Shown here piece by piece: positions 41,694 through 50,345 of a stretch of DNA of 64,000 nucleotides. The stretch lies in NCBI RefSeq assembly GCF_000192865.1, contig NC_015276.1, positions 2,170,001-2,234,000 on the forward strand, given 5' to 3'. The position numbers and the translations under genes were made by a program. Every line of letters starts with the position of its first letter. Positions within the stretch are counted from its first letter, which is position 1. Below the pieces are notes generated by a model, which saw only the letters and a list, made by a program, of their open reading frames with translations, was not told the DNA's origin and searched no databases. Source of the DNA: Marinomonas mediterranea MMB-1. Lineage in GTDB: Bacteria; Pseudomonadota; Gammaproteobacteria; Pseudomonadales; Marinomonadaceae.

Positions 41694-43361
41694 TTGGTTG
41701 ATAGTTCGTTTCTAGCGGGGAAAAACACCCAAAAATCCCCTTACGCTAAAATGCGTGCTTTGGTTGCCGATGAGTTTGAAAACTCGCGTCAGTCAATTCG
41801 CAAGATGCTTGTTGCACTCGGTTTGGAGCAAGTCGATGTCATTTCGACGGGCAAAGGCGTTATCGATTCATGTCGCTCAAAAAAATACGATCTTATATTG
41901 TGTGATTTTCGGCTAGGTGGCAGTAAGAATGGCCAACAAGTCTTTGAAGAGTTGCGTGATTCAAAATTGCTAAAAAGTGATGCTATCTTCGTCATAATTT
42001 CAGCCGAAACCAGTCGTGATGTAGTAATGGGGATCATGGAATCGCAACCCGATGAATACCTAGGGAAGCCTTTTACTCAAGGCGTGCTTGAGAAACGCCT
42101 GCAAAGGCTTTTCAATCAGACTAAGGCCCTTTCCAAAATGAAAGTTTTCTTAGCGAACAATGATTATGAGAAGCTAGTGCCATTGTGCAAAGAGCATGTA
42201 TCAGAAGAGGGAAGATATTCACCGTGGTGTAAAAAAGCCCTCATTGACGCTTATTTGGGGTTAGAGCGATGGCAGGAGCTTGAGGTGTTATGTAAAAGTG
42301 AGTTAGAAGTTCGTGATTATGATTGGGCTTGGCTTGGTCTTGCGAAACTGGCTATTGCAAGGAAGCAGTGGGATGAGGCAATCAAACACCTTGAGCACGT
42401 ATTAAAGTTGTTCCCGCAAGCTATAGCAGGGTATGACTTGCTGGCAGAATGTTTCAAAGAAAAAGGCAAGTTGCCAGAAGCTCAAAAAGTGCTGGAAGAT
42501 GCTTTAAGTATTTCTCCCAGAATACATAAACGCCAACGAGATATGGCGGTTGTGAGTATGGAAAATGGCGATGTTCAATCTGCGTTGAAGGCTAGTCAAC
42601 ATACTTTAAAGCTCGCGGTTAACTCGATACACGAAAACCCAGATGACTATATTAGGTTGGCAGATGCGCTCACTGAAAGTGTTCAGTCCACCGATAATGC
42701 TAGTGAAAGAAAACGGTTCAGTAATGAAGCTTTGTCTACTTTAGGTCAAGTATCCAAACGCTACACTGCTGATGATAAAGTGCGTCTGCGTAAGACATTG
42801 GCTGAAAGTCGTTTGTATGCATCTCAAGGTAATGTAGTCCTAAGAGATAAATGTTTGCAAAATGCCAGTGAGCAAATGAAGGAAAATCCTAGCTTAGGTG
42901 AGCCTGAAGTGGTGCTGGAGTTGGGTAAGTCGTTATATATGGCTGGGCAGGAAGATGAGTCTCAACAGCTACTATCCGCGTTGATAGAGTCGGACGATGC
43001 CGCCCCGTCGTTAAAACAGCTTGCTTCTGATTTCTTGGATGAGCCAGTATCGACGACCAGTCGAGCAAAAGCTAAAGACCTCAATAAGGTGGCGTTGGAA
43101 AACTATGCTAAGAAGGACTACCTCGCAGCGGTAGAGGCGTTTAAAGAGGCGTTAGAGTATTCGCCCCGACATCCGGGGTTAAACTTAAATTTGGTTCAAA
43201 GTTTGTTGAGACAAATGGAAAATGTTTCGAAAAGCAAAGCAATCGTTCATGAATGTATTAAAGCGCTAAAGCGAGTCGAGCATATTTCGGCTGGTCACAA
43301 GCAGCATAAACGTTATGAAGGCCTTAAGAATCTTGTAGGGCAATATGAGGCGAAGTTATGA
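41694..43361 (+). CDS. Response regulator with TPR repeats (copy A)
   Basis: A 555-aa protein with a receiver domain (about residues 20-145; phospho-acceptor D71 in LILCDFRLGG, KPF near 130) joined to a long helical region with TPR-like repeats (WAWLGLAKLAIARKQWDEAIKHL; YDLLAECFKEKGKLPEAQKVLEDAL, and a further pair near residues 460-520). There is no DNA-binding or enzymatic output, so it should act by protein contacts. The start is TTG 41694 with AGGAAG upstream; ATG 41751 has no ribosome site. Coupled by a 4-base overlap to a small HATPase gene. It is paralogous to the gene at 44842-46047. Confidence 0.85.
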   Translation: MVDSSFLAGKNTQKSPYAKMRALVADEFENSRQSIRKMLVALGLEQVDVISTGKGVIDSCRSKKYDLILCDFRLGGSKNGQQVFEELRDSKLLKSDAIFVIISAETSRDVVMGIMESQPDEYLGKPFTQGVLEKRLQRLFNQTKALSKMKVFLANNDYEKLVPLCKEHVSEEGRYSPWCKKALIDAYLGLERWQELEVLCKSELEVRDYDWAWLGLAKLAIARKQWDEAIKHLEHVLKLFPQAIAGYDLLAECFKEKGKLPEAQKVLEDALSISPRIHKRQRDMAVVSMENGDVQSALKASQHTLKLAVNSIHENPDDYIRLADALTESVQSTDNASERKRFSNEALSTLGQVSKRYTADDKVRLRKTLAESRLYASQGNVVLRDKCLQNASEQMKENPSLGEPEVVLELGKSLYMAGQEDESQQLLSALIESDDAAPSLKQLASDFLDEPVSTTSRAKAKDLNKVALENYAKKDYLAAVEAFKEALEYSPRHPGLNLNLVQSLLRQMENVSKSKAIVHECIKALKRVEHISAGHKQHKRYEGLKNLVGQYEAKL

Positions 43362-44068
43362 AGGGAAAAACGTTAACACAAGAGTCGAGCTTATCTTATC
43401 CTGCTTTTCGAGAAGTGTTGCCTGCTTCTGTCAATGATATGAAAAACTCTTTAAGTCTCGTCTTGCAAACATTGGACCTCATACAGGAGGACGCGACAAA
43501 CGGTATCGACTTGAACGCGTTGGCGATGGTCCAGTATGAAGCAACTCGAATGCAGAATACGCTTACGGAACTACAAAATTTCTATTTGTTTGAAAGGGAC
43601 CTGCTGACCATTCAGATGAATGAAAGCTATGTGGTAGACATCGTAGAAGAACAGGTTGCTGCCAATGCGACGCTATGGAAAACGAAAAATATACAGGTCG
43701 ATGTCGCTGGAGATGAAGACCTATGCGCCTATATCGACGCTAGCCTTGTGTCGAGTGTTATTAACATAGGGTTGGTGAACGCCAGTAGATACACGCGTGA
43801 TCGAGTTAACGTTCAGGTGGAGCAAGTTGAGGGCTCTGTATTGATTGCGATTGATGACAATGGCGATGGTTATCCCGATTTTATTCTTGAGAAGTTTTCG
43901 AACTTACTTGCTGGGGATCAAGCATCTGAAACAAGTGCGCAAGCGTTGGCTTGGTACTATTGCAATGCAATTATGGAAATACATAAGAACCACGATCTAA
44001 AAGGTAGGATTGATTTGAGTAACTCTAGCTCTCTTGAAGGCGGTCGTTTCGAAATATACCTCCCTTAG
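43358..44068 (+). CDS. Histidine-kinase-like ATPase lacking the phospho-acceptor His (copy A)
   Basis: A 236-aa soluble protein with a dimerisation-like helix pair (about residues 20-75) and an HATPase domain (about 100-236; N-box-like NIGLVNASRYTRD, G1 IDDNGDGYPDF, final GGRFEIYLP). Where its paralogue has IHESKNQ, this protein reads VNDMKNS, so the phosphorylatable His is Asn26. It may act as a phosphatase, an anti-kinase or a dimerisation partner for the other copy. It overlaps the receiver-TPR gene (ATGA). Confidence 0.75.
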   Translation: MKGKTLTQESSLSYPAFREVLPASVNDMKNSLSLVLQTLDLIQEDATNGIDLNALAMVQYEATRMQNTLTELQNFYLFERDLLTIQMNESYVVDIVEEQVAANATLWKTKNIQVDVAGDEDLCAYIDASLVSSVINIGLVNASRYTRDRVNVQVEQVEGSVLIAIDDNGDGYPDFILEKFSNLLAGDQASETSAQALAWYYCNAIMEIHKNHDLKGRIDLSNSSSLEGGRFEIYLP

Positions 44069-44080
44069 AAAAGGAGATGT

Positions 44081-44149
44081 TATGTGTCTGGACAGGTGAA
44101 CTATTGTGTCTAAATACTAAAAGAGACTCTATGTGTAGGGACGGGCAAA
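44081..44149. repeat. Imperfect 20-bp direct repeat in the gap between the two convergent pairs
   Basis: TATGTGTCTGGACAGGTGAA at 44081-44100 resembles TATGTGTAGGGACGGGCAAA at 44130-44149 (15 of 20 bases). The 102-base gap has no clear terminator hairpin. Confidence 0.35.
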
Positions 44150-44170
44150 AATACGGACGTATGTGCTCTT

Positions 44171-44830
44171 CTATTGAGGTAAGAAAATTGACAATTTAGC
44201 ACCGCCTAAATACGTTGAGCTACCTTTTTCGATGTAGCCTTCTTTCTCTGACTTAACGTGAGCTTTAGCGGATAATTCGGCAAAATAGAGGCCTAGGCCA
44301 GTATTTGCTTCGAATAATAACTCGTCTTCTTGCAGGTCTTTATGATCGAATCCTTTTCCATCATCTTCAATCGCAATTTCTAAAAAGCCGTTACTTAATT
44401 GCGCCGAAATCTGGATTTTACTCTGAGCAAACCTTAATGCGTTGTATACACCCGTACTTACAACAGCTGTGAGCAATCGTTCGTCAAATGCAGCGACAAG
44501 GTCGTCGTCTGTGCTATAGGAGAGTTCAAGCTTTTTGGCGTTGGCAGACTGGGTTAGCGCGAAGACCTGATCGTCAAGAAACTCATCTAAAGAGCAGAAA
44601 TCGCAATGTAGTTCATACCCCTCAGAAGCAAGCTTGTAAAGATATAAATATTCGACCCATTCGTCATTGAGCTGTTTTAGACCTTCTTCCAGTTTTTCAA
44701 CTTGCTGTTTGCCTGAGTCCGAGCTTACGACGTCTTTTATACTTTGAAGCTGATAGAGTAGTGTGCCAACTTGGTTTTTGCTTTCATGAATGGCGCTCGC
44801 CAAAATGGTGCTGATATCTATCTTTTTCAT
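44171..44830 (-). CDS. Small soluble histidine kinase (copy B)
   Basis: A 219-aa protein with a two-helix dimerisation part carrying H15 in AIHESKNQ (HExxN, the usual kinase/phosphatase motif) and an HATPase domain (N-box GVYNALRFAQSK, G1 IEDDGKGFDHKD, G2 NTGLGLYFAE). There is no sensor or membrane segment. It lies 11 bases after the receiver-TPR gene it should pair with, and is the active-looking counterpart of the Asn26 protein facing it. It ends a long minus-strand gene series that begins with pilA. Confidence 0.85.
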   Translation of the reverse strand: MKKIDISTILASAIHESKNQVGTLLYQLQSIKDVVSSDSGKQQVEKLEEGLKQLNDEWVEYLYLYKLASEGYELHCDFCSLDEFLDDQVFALTQSANAKKLELSYSTDDDLVAAFDERLLTAVVSTGVYNALRFAQSKIQISAQLSNGFLEIAIEDDGKGFDHKDLQEDELLFEANTGLGLYFAELSAKAHVKSEKEGYIEKGSSTYLGGAKLSIFLPQ

Positions 44831-44841
44831 GACGCTCTACC

Positions 44842-46047
44842 TTAGAACAAGTTGCTGAATTTTTGTTTGAATTCGTTGTCCGGCTCGGACGCCATACCAC
44901 TTTCTGCTTCGTGCCTCCACATTTCTAGAAGCTGCTTCGCTGTTTTTTCGTCACCGTTTGCATTATATAGCGACACTTCTGATTGATAAGTGTGAGCTCT
45001 TACTGTGGGATCTTCAAAGAATTGTTGGTGTATTTTCTTTAACGTCGCATTAAAGTTATCTCGTTGTCGTGGCGTAAACTCTCCTGCCTCTGCAATCGCA
45101 ACGATAGAGCGTAAGTGATCAACGTAAACATCCGCGTCATTGAAACAGGAGTTCTTTGCAAGAAATACTGCACGTCTAAAGGACATCTCTGCGGTTGTAC
45201 TATCGTCGACGGTCATGCTTAACTTACCGAGCTCTATTTGCCTCAATAAGTTTTTCGGTGAGCGCATTACTGCATCGACCAAAACCGACTGAGCTTCTTC
45301 TAGGTCACCTCTTTTTACGAGTGTTTTGGCGAGCCAGTCATAGGAATTAACGAAGAATTTATTGTCTAGCATCAATTGTCTAAAACCAGATTCGGCTTTA
45401 TCAAGTCGCTCGAGGTAATAGTTCGCTTTAGCTTTGCCAAATAGAGCCCAGGGCATTTTGCGTTCTTTAAGGTGGCTGTCAAAGACGCTGAGTGCTTCTT
45501 TGTATCGCTCTAGCGTTAGCAAGCAATCACCAATAATTCGACCACATTTACTCGCTAATGAAGGATGATTTGTTGCAACCTTGTTGGCTTCGACAATCGC
45601 CTTTGCGTAATCTTTGGCGTCTAATGCGACGTTTACGTCTCTCAGCTTATCTTTCATGGCAATGAGCTTACTTAAGCGGCGCTGAAGAGTTGCTTGGGAA
45701 AAAGGTTTTGTAATGTAGCCATCTGGCTGATATTCAATGGCGCCCATTACCATTTCAATTGATGTCTCAGCAGTGACCATAAGGTAGGTTGAGGTGTTTT
45801 TTATAAGATGTGAATACCTGACTTCTTCAAGGAGCTGTTGACCATCCTTGCCTTTTCCTAAATTATAGTCGGATAGAATAATATCGTATTTATGACTTTT
45901 CAGGAGCTCAATAGCTGTCTCTGCCTTCATAGCGATATCGATAGATTTAAAGCCAAAATCAGTCAGCATTTTTTTCTGCATGATTCTGGCTTCGGCCATA
46001 TCTTCGATTAACAGAGCTTTCTTTTTAGAAAAGTCTTCTGGGTTCAT
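44842..46047 (-). CDS. Response regulator with TPR repeats (copy B)
   Basis: A 401-aa protein. The receiver domain (about residues 8-130) has ALLIEDMAEARIMQ, phospho-acceptor D60 in IILSDYNLGKGKDGQ, TAE and KPFSQATLQRRL, closely parallel to copy A (KPFTQGVLEKRL). TPR-like helices follow (WALFGKAKANYYLERLDKAESGFRQL; YDWLAKTLVKRGDLEEAQSVL). It is about 150 residues shorter than copy A. It starts 22 bases after yacG on the same strand, so it may be transcribed with the type IV pilus and coaE genes. Confidence 0.87.
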   Translation of the reverse strand: MNPEDFSKKKALLIEDMAEARIMQKKMLTDFGFKSIDIAMKAETAIELLKSHKYDIILSDYNLGKGKDGQQLLEEVRYSHLIKNTSTYLMVTAETSIEMVMGAIEYQPDGYITKPFSQATLQRRLSKLIAMKDKLRDVNVALDAKDYAKAIVEANKVATNHPSLASKCGRIIGDCLLTLERYKEALSVFDSHLKERKMPWALFGKAKANYYLERLDKAESGFRQLMLDNKFFVNSYDWLAKTLVKRGDLEEAQSVLVDAVMRSPKNLLRQIELGKLSMTVDDSTTAEMSFRRAVFLAKNSCFNDADVYVDHLRSIVAIAEAGEFTPRQRDNFNATLKKIHQQFFEDPTVRAHTYQSEVSLYNANGDEKTAKQLLEMWRHEAESGMASEPDNEFKQKFSNLF

Positions 46048-46069
46048 AACACATTCTCACTACAACTTA

Positions 46070-46294
46070 CTAAAGGAATGATCTGTTTTGCTGAACAACA
46101 AGGTCTTCCGAAAATATTTCATCTTCTTCTGAAGTTTGCTGGGGAATTGCGTAACTCTCATTTGCCCATTCACCAAGATCAATTAACTTACAGCGATCAC
46201 TGCAAAACGGTCTATTTTGGTTTTTTGTAGACCAAGGGGATTTCGTTCCGCAGGTAGGGCAGGCTATTCGCGGTGTAGATTCACTACTGCTCAT
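46070..46294 (-). CDS. yacG: DNA gyrase inhibitor YacG, zinc-binding
   Basis: A 74-aa zinc protein that inhibits gyrase in E. coli. The four-Cys site is visible: CPTCGTKSPW and FCSDRCKLIDLGEWANESYAIP. Its start lies 11 bases inside coaE. In E. coli zapD stands between coaE and yacG; it is absent here. Confidence 0.93.
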   Translation of the reverse strand: MSSSESTPRIACPTCGTKSPWSTKNQNRPFCSDRCKLIDLGEWANESYAIPQQTSEEDEIFSEDLVVQQNRSFL

Positions 46295-46889
46295 GTAAGG
46301 TCTCTAGAATTTTTATATGTACATGTTTCACTTTATCACCCAAGGCTCCTGTTTTTCCAGTATTTTTAATAATGTAGTCTGCTTTTGCGTCCCTGTCAGA
46401 TTGCGAATACTGAACATCCATTATTTTTCGAACTTGTGCAACGGTTTGATTGTCACGTTTAGTTACTCGTTCAACTTGAATAGCCCCTGGAACACTGATC
46501 GAAATAACAGCATCGCAGAGTGATTCTTGTCCTTTCTCAAATAAAAGAGGGTGGACTAGAACTGCATAAATCGAGCCTACTGCCGCTAATTTTTGTTGAA
46601 TAAGTGCTCTTATCGCCGGATGTGTGATGGACTCTAGCCAGAGTCGTTCATCATTGTTTGAAAAAATAATATCTCTTAGCTTTGTTCGATTTAAACCGCC
46701 TTGTTCGTCGATGATGTCGGAGCCAAAGTGATCTTGTATTAGTTGTAAGGTTGGCGAATTTGCTGACACGACTTCACGCGCGACATCGTCAGCATCTACG
46801 GTCTCTATTCCCAGCTTATTAAACTCTAATGCAATGGTGCTTTTTCCCGAACCGATACCGCCAGTAAGGCCAATAATAGGAGGAGTCAT
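46284..46889 (-). CDS. coaE: Dephospho-CoA kinase
   Basis: Final enzyme of coenzyme A synthesis, 201 aa. P-loop GLTGGIGSGKST at residues 6-17, VDADDVARE, LVHPLLFE and the C-terminal ADYIIKNTG segment match CoaE. Its ATG touches the pilD stop by one base and its end overlaps yacG, so pilD-coaE-yacG are coupled, the classical gammaproteobacterial order. Confidence 0.95.
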   Translation of the reverse strand: MTPPIIGLTGGIGSGKSTIALEFNKLGIETVDADDVAREVVSANSPTLQLIQDHFGSDIIDEQGGLNRTKLRDIIFSNNDERLWLESITHPAIRALIQQKLAAVGSIYAVLVHPLLFEKGQESLCDAVISISVPGAIQVERVTKRDNQTVAQVRKIMDVQYSQSDRDAKADYIIKNTGKTGALGDKVKHVHIKILETLHEQ

Positions 46890-47722
46890 TAAGTTAACCT
46901 TAAATAATAAAATAGACTAATAGAAGATATTACTAAAAATGGACCAAATGGAATTCTTGTTGACCGCGTTGCCCTTATTATCAAGGCGCCAATCATGCCT
47001 AAGGAGGCAGCAAACATAATGACATAAGGGAGGTTGGAAAACCCTAACCAAGCGCCAATGGCAGCCAATAGCTTTGCGTCTCCTAATCCAATCGCTTCTA
47101 TTTGTCGAAAGTGCAGATAAAAAAGTCTTAAAAAATACACTAATGCGTACCCACAAATAAGGCCAAGCACGTTATCTGCTAAAGGTTGTGCGTTAAGCAA
47201 AAGAGCGACAAACGAGCTAGCTATTATCATTAGGGAGCATTCATCCGGTATCCATTTGTTTTCAATGTCTATGACGGCCGCAATGAATAGACTTAAAAAT
47301 ATGAGAAATAGGGACGCGAATTGCAAGGGGGATGACGTAAGTAAAATGAGTGGGAATGAGATCACTGCAAAACTAATCTCAATCAGAAGATATCTCGGCG
47401 AAATAGGGCTTTCGCAATGTCGGCAACGGCCCTTGTGAAGGATGAAGCTTAGAACAGGGATTAGGTCTAAAAAACCTAACGTGTGATTGCATTTTGGACA
47501 AATTGATCTACCTGAAGTGAAAGAGGGTGGTGTATCGATGTCACTCTCTAAGGTTTTGTGTGCAGAGCTCGTGTCACGAGAAGACTCCAAAATATGTTTC
47601 GCTTCGAGCTGCCACTCTCTTTCGCTGCGAAGAGGGAAGCGCCATGTAAAACTACTCACCGCACTTCCTATAATGAATACAAAAACTGTGTAGAGTATTG
47701 GTAGTGCGACGTTAATATCCAA
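46889..47722 (-). CDS. pilD: Type 4 prepilin peptidase/N-methyltransferase PilD
   Basis: Inner-membrane aspartyl protease that cuts and methylates type IV prepilins and type II secretion pseudopilins; 277 aa with about seven to eight membrane helices. The four zinc Cys are C75, C78, C100 and C103 (CPKC ... CRHC). Catalytic Asp residues are D152 in VIDIENKWIPD and D215 in GLGDAKLLA. It overlaps pilC by 11 bases. Confidence 0.95.
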   Translation of the reverse strand: MDINVALPILYTVFVFIIGSAVSSFTWRFPLRSEREWQLEAKHILESSRDTSSAHKTLESDIDTPPSFTSGRSICPKCNHTLGFLDLIPVLSFILHKGRCRHCESPISPRYLLIEISFAVISFPLILLTSSPLQFASLFLIFLSLFIAAVIDIENKWIPDECSLMIIASSFVALLLNAQPLADNVLGLICGYALVYFLRLFYLHFRQIEAIGLGDAKLLAAIGAWLGFSNLPYVIMFAASLGMIGALIIRATRSTRIPFGPFLVISSISLFYYLRLT

Positions 47723-48839
47723 TGGGTTTTGCTTCCAAAAGAGGGCTGTATATTTCTAAAATCGTAAAACCGACTAAACAACCAGCGACTAATAGACAAA
47801 GAACAGGCATCGTTTTCGTTATACATGATAATAAGGATACACAGCGCTGCGAGTTATATTCGTAGCCTCTTATAAGGGCTTTTTCTATCTTTTCTCCCGT
47901 TCTAGAACTTGAGATTATACTATAACCATCTGAATCGAACCATGTTTTGGGAAGCGCTCTTTGTATCTTGATACCTAATCGAATATTTAGTTCAAAACTC
48001 AACGCTTGTGCGATGAGTTGTGGTGATCTTAGATTGTGTCGAGCGGATTTTATTGCTAGGTGAGTCGGTATTCCTGATTTGACTAAATGCAAACTTAGTT
48101 GGAAAAGATTTTTTAATTGAAGTGCCTTAGAGTGGCGCTCGAGTAGGTTAAGCAGTGTGCCATTTTTTGCACATATCGCAATGGCGGTTTGTATTAGGGT
48201 GATGGTCGCCCAACTTATGAGCACCAATGGTATTGTTGATCTGTCGGGATTAGTGTTCACCATCAAGGCGTTTAGCGCGAGTAGCATAAACGATGCTTGT
48301 ACGACGAAAAATGGGTAAAGCAGTGATTTTGTCAGTGATTTACTTAACTCAATGGAACTCGCCAATTCGCTAATTGCTGCTTCTATCATCGTCAATGTGA
48401 CTTCATGAGTCGAGTCATCAATAAGATAATTTGTATAGTAATGCAGTCGTTGATCACACATCGAGGCGATAGACTCTTTAAGTGAAGTCCCTTCTTGTAT
48501 TTTTATGAGTATCACTTCTATTGAGTACGAGCTCTTGTCTTGCTGGCGTTGAGATATCAAAGAGTCTTTGATTGATAGCCCTTGTTTGCAGTCTAGAGAT
48601 ATTTGCTGTAACAAATTATAAAACGCCTTTGTTGATAACTTGCGAAGTTTCAAAACTAGATAACGGTTGGGAAGGCGTCTATTTTTGACCGCATGTTTTT
48701 TAACGTCGCGAGAGCTTTCGAACCATCGAATGTAATAGTTGCGATCAATAGTGTTATTCGTTTCTATATTGTCTTGTGTTTCCTCAGTAAGGTTAGAGTA
48801 AGCAGGTTGTTCATTTGACAATACTTTATACCACGCCAT
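47712..48839 (-). CDS. pilC: Type IV pilus assembly inner-membrane protein PilC
   Basis: Platform protein of the pilus motor, 375 aa, slightly short for the family (about 400). After a hydrophilic, unusual N-terminus of about 75 residues come two T2SSF domains: first around residues 80-200 (FYNLLQQISLDCKQGLSIKDSLI, then a membrane helix), second around 245-365 (FQLSLHLVKSGIPTHLAIKSARHN; SSRTGEKIEKALIRG), ending in a final helix and EIYSPLLEA. The sequence is diverged compared with pilD. It starts 2 bases after pilB. Confidence 0.88.
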   Translation of the reverse strand: MAWYKVLSNEQPAYSNLTEETQDNIETNNTIDRNYYIRWFESSRDVKKHAVKNRRLPNRYLVLKLRKLSTKAFYNLLQQISLDCKQGLSIKDSLISQRQQDKSSYSIEVILIKIQEGTSLKESIASMCDQRLHYYTNYLIDDSTHEVTLTMIEAAISELASSIELSKSLTKSLLYPFFVVQASFMLLALNALMVNTNPDRSTIPLVLISWATITLIQTAIAICAKNGTLLNLLERHSKALQLKNLFQLSLHLVKSGIPTHLAIKSARHNLRSPQLIAQALSFELNIRLGIKIQRALPKTWFDSDGYSIISSSRTGEKIEKALIRGYEYNSQRCVSLLSCITKTMPVLCLLVAGCLVGFTILEIYSPLLEAKPIGY

Positions 48840-48841
48840 GT

Positions 48842-49786
48842 TTACTGCTCACCTCGCTTAGCTACTGTTTTGCCCTCGTTAATTTTCCATAAGTGCATAT
48901 TCTGATGCATTGCGTCGTAGCTGGAAGGCATTGTTGTCCAAGCGGGTGATAATGTGCTGAATATAGGGTTCGCAGCGCTTTGCTGGTATGTCATGAACTG
49001 ATGGACAATGATGTTTAACGAGCTGGCAAATGAAAAGTAGTCAACATTCCAATGCTTGAATCGGTGAATAACATCAATGGCAGAATTCGCATGAATGGTG
49101 GCAAGAACTAGGTGTCCGGTGAGCGCAGCAGATACCGCAAGGTCTGCGCTCTCTGCATCTCTTAGTTCTCCGATCATAATAATATCGGGATCTTGTCGGA
49201 GAAGGGACTTTAGTATTCTTTTGCTGTCTTGTTGAATTTTTAAGTTCGGTTCGCATTGAAATGCGCCGGGGATTGGATATTCAGCAGGGTCTTCAATAGT
49301 AAAAATCGATTTCTCGCCACCGTTAACGTGTTGTAAGCAAGAGTATAGAGTGGTTGTTTTCCCTGCTCCGGTTGATCCACAAACTAAGCACAGCCCCGAA
49401 TGCAAGGTGGTCGCTTTGATGAGTGAGTTTTGTTGTGCATTGGTGAGTCCAAGTTCGGCGATTGGCTTAAGCGACTTTTGCGGCAGGAGTCGTAATGCGG
49501 CTTTCTCTCCTCGTGTTGTGGCCAAGATGCTTACTCGAACGGGAATTTCCTCCCCATCATGAGAAAATATGAATTGGCCTTCTTGAATCTTTTTTGTTTC
49601 AGACGTTTCTAAGTTCGAGAGTACCTTAATGCGGTTGATTAGATTTAGTGTCTTTACAGTATGTGCAGCTTCACGGAGAACTCCGCTAATACGCCTTTGA
49701 ATAACCATGTTGGTTTTCAGTGAATGTATATGGATGTCCGTAGCACCCAACTGAAGTGACTCGGAGAGTAAATGTTCGAGTGTCAT
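48842..49786 (-). CDS. pilB: PilB-like pilus extension ATPase, short form
   Basis: A 314-aa ATPase of the GspE/PilB family that drives pilus assembly. Walker A GSTGAGKTT starts at G137, followed by the Asp box TIEDPAEYPIPGAFQ, Walker B IIMIGELRDAES and the His box GHLVLATIHANS. PilB is normally about 560 aa: the N-terminal MshEN-type region and the C-terminal tetracysteine zinc loop are both missing. No room exists upstream for the missing part (pilA ends 3 bases before the start), so it is not a frameshift. It resembles the minimal ComGA kind. Confidence 0.85.
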   Translation of the reverse strand: MTLEHLLSESLQLGATDIHIHSLKTNMVIQRRISGVLREAAHTVKTLNLINRIKVLSNLETSETKKIQEGQFIFSHDGEEIPVRVSILATTRGEKAALRLLPQKSLKPIAELGLTNAQQNSLIKATTLHSGLCLVCGSTGAGKTTTLYSCLQHVNGGEKSIFTIEDPAEYPIPGAFQCEPNLKIQQDSKRILKSLLRQDPDIIMIGELRDAESADLAVSAALTGHLVLATIHANSAIDVIHRFKHWNVDYFSFASSLNIIVHQFMTYQQSAANPIFSTLSPAWTTMPSSYDAMHQNMHLWKINEGKTVAKRGEQ

Positions 49787-49789
49787 GGT

Positions 49790-50245
49790 TTACTCCTCGT
49801 CAACTGAAGTGGCGGATACGCAGTAACTTGGTGTGATTGTGGCGTCTAAGTTACTCGTACAGTTCCATTGCCCAGCGGCACTTTTCGTAAGCTTAATATA
49901 ACTGCCTGTATTGATGCTTAGGTTGTTGTTCAAAGAGAGGGTAATTGTCCCTGATATTCCATTGATATCGCTTACCGAATATGAATTTAACAGATCAGAT
50001 GAGCTATTTGTTACGTACTGATTGAGAATGGCTTTGGTAGGAAATGAGGTTTTATGGATCTGATATTCGTCGACCGCAGACTGTAGTTGTCCTCCGTACG
50101 TTTCTATTTCGACTAATTTTGCTTTCGTTATGTGGCGTTGTAGAGATGGTGCAGTTGCTGAAGCCAGTATTGCTATGATGGCAATCACCACCATAAGTTC
50201 GATGAGTGTGAAGCCTTTTTGAGTGCGATAAGGGGTATTTCTCAT
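49790..50245 (-). CDS. pilA: Type IV major pilin precursor
   Basis: Pilin of 151 aa. The ATG at 50245 is preferred over that at 50257 because the extra codons are themselves the GGAGG ribosome site. The prepilin leader MRNTPYRTQKG is cut before F12 of FTLIELMVVIAIIAILA, with the conserved Glu at mature position 5. The C-terminal Cys pair (WNC ... SYC) can form the D-region disulfide. It heads the run pilA-pilB-pilC-pilD-coaE-yacG. Presence next to comEC-bearing chromosome regions would allow DNA uptake as well as adhesion. Confidence 0.93.
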   Translation of the reverse strand: MRNTPYRTQKGFTLIELMVVIAIIAILASATAPSLQRHITKAKLVEIETYGGQLQSAVDEYQIHKTSFPTKAILNQYVTNSSSDLLNSYSVSDINGISGTITLSLNNNLSINTGSYIKLTKSAAGQWNCTSNLDATITPSYCVSATSVDEE

Positions 50246-50345
50246 TTCTTCCTCCATGAAGAATATGAATTTAAAGTCGCTTTAATTAAATCAAATTCCG
50301 TATGATTTTAGTTAGCAATGGGATGTTTTTGATAGGCCTGTTACG

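Noticed and set aside
48842..49786. Frameshift or truncation of pilB by sequencing error
   Set aside because: pilA ends 3 bases before the pilB start and pilC begins 2 bases after its end, so no displaced coding fragments exist.
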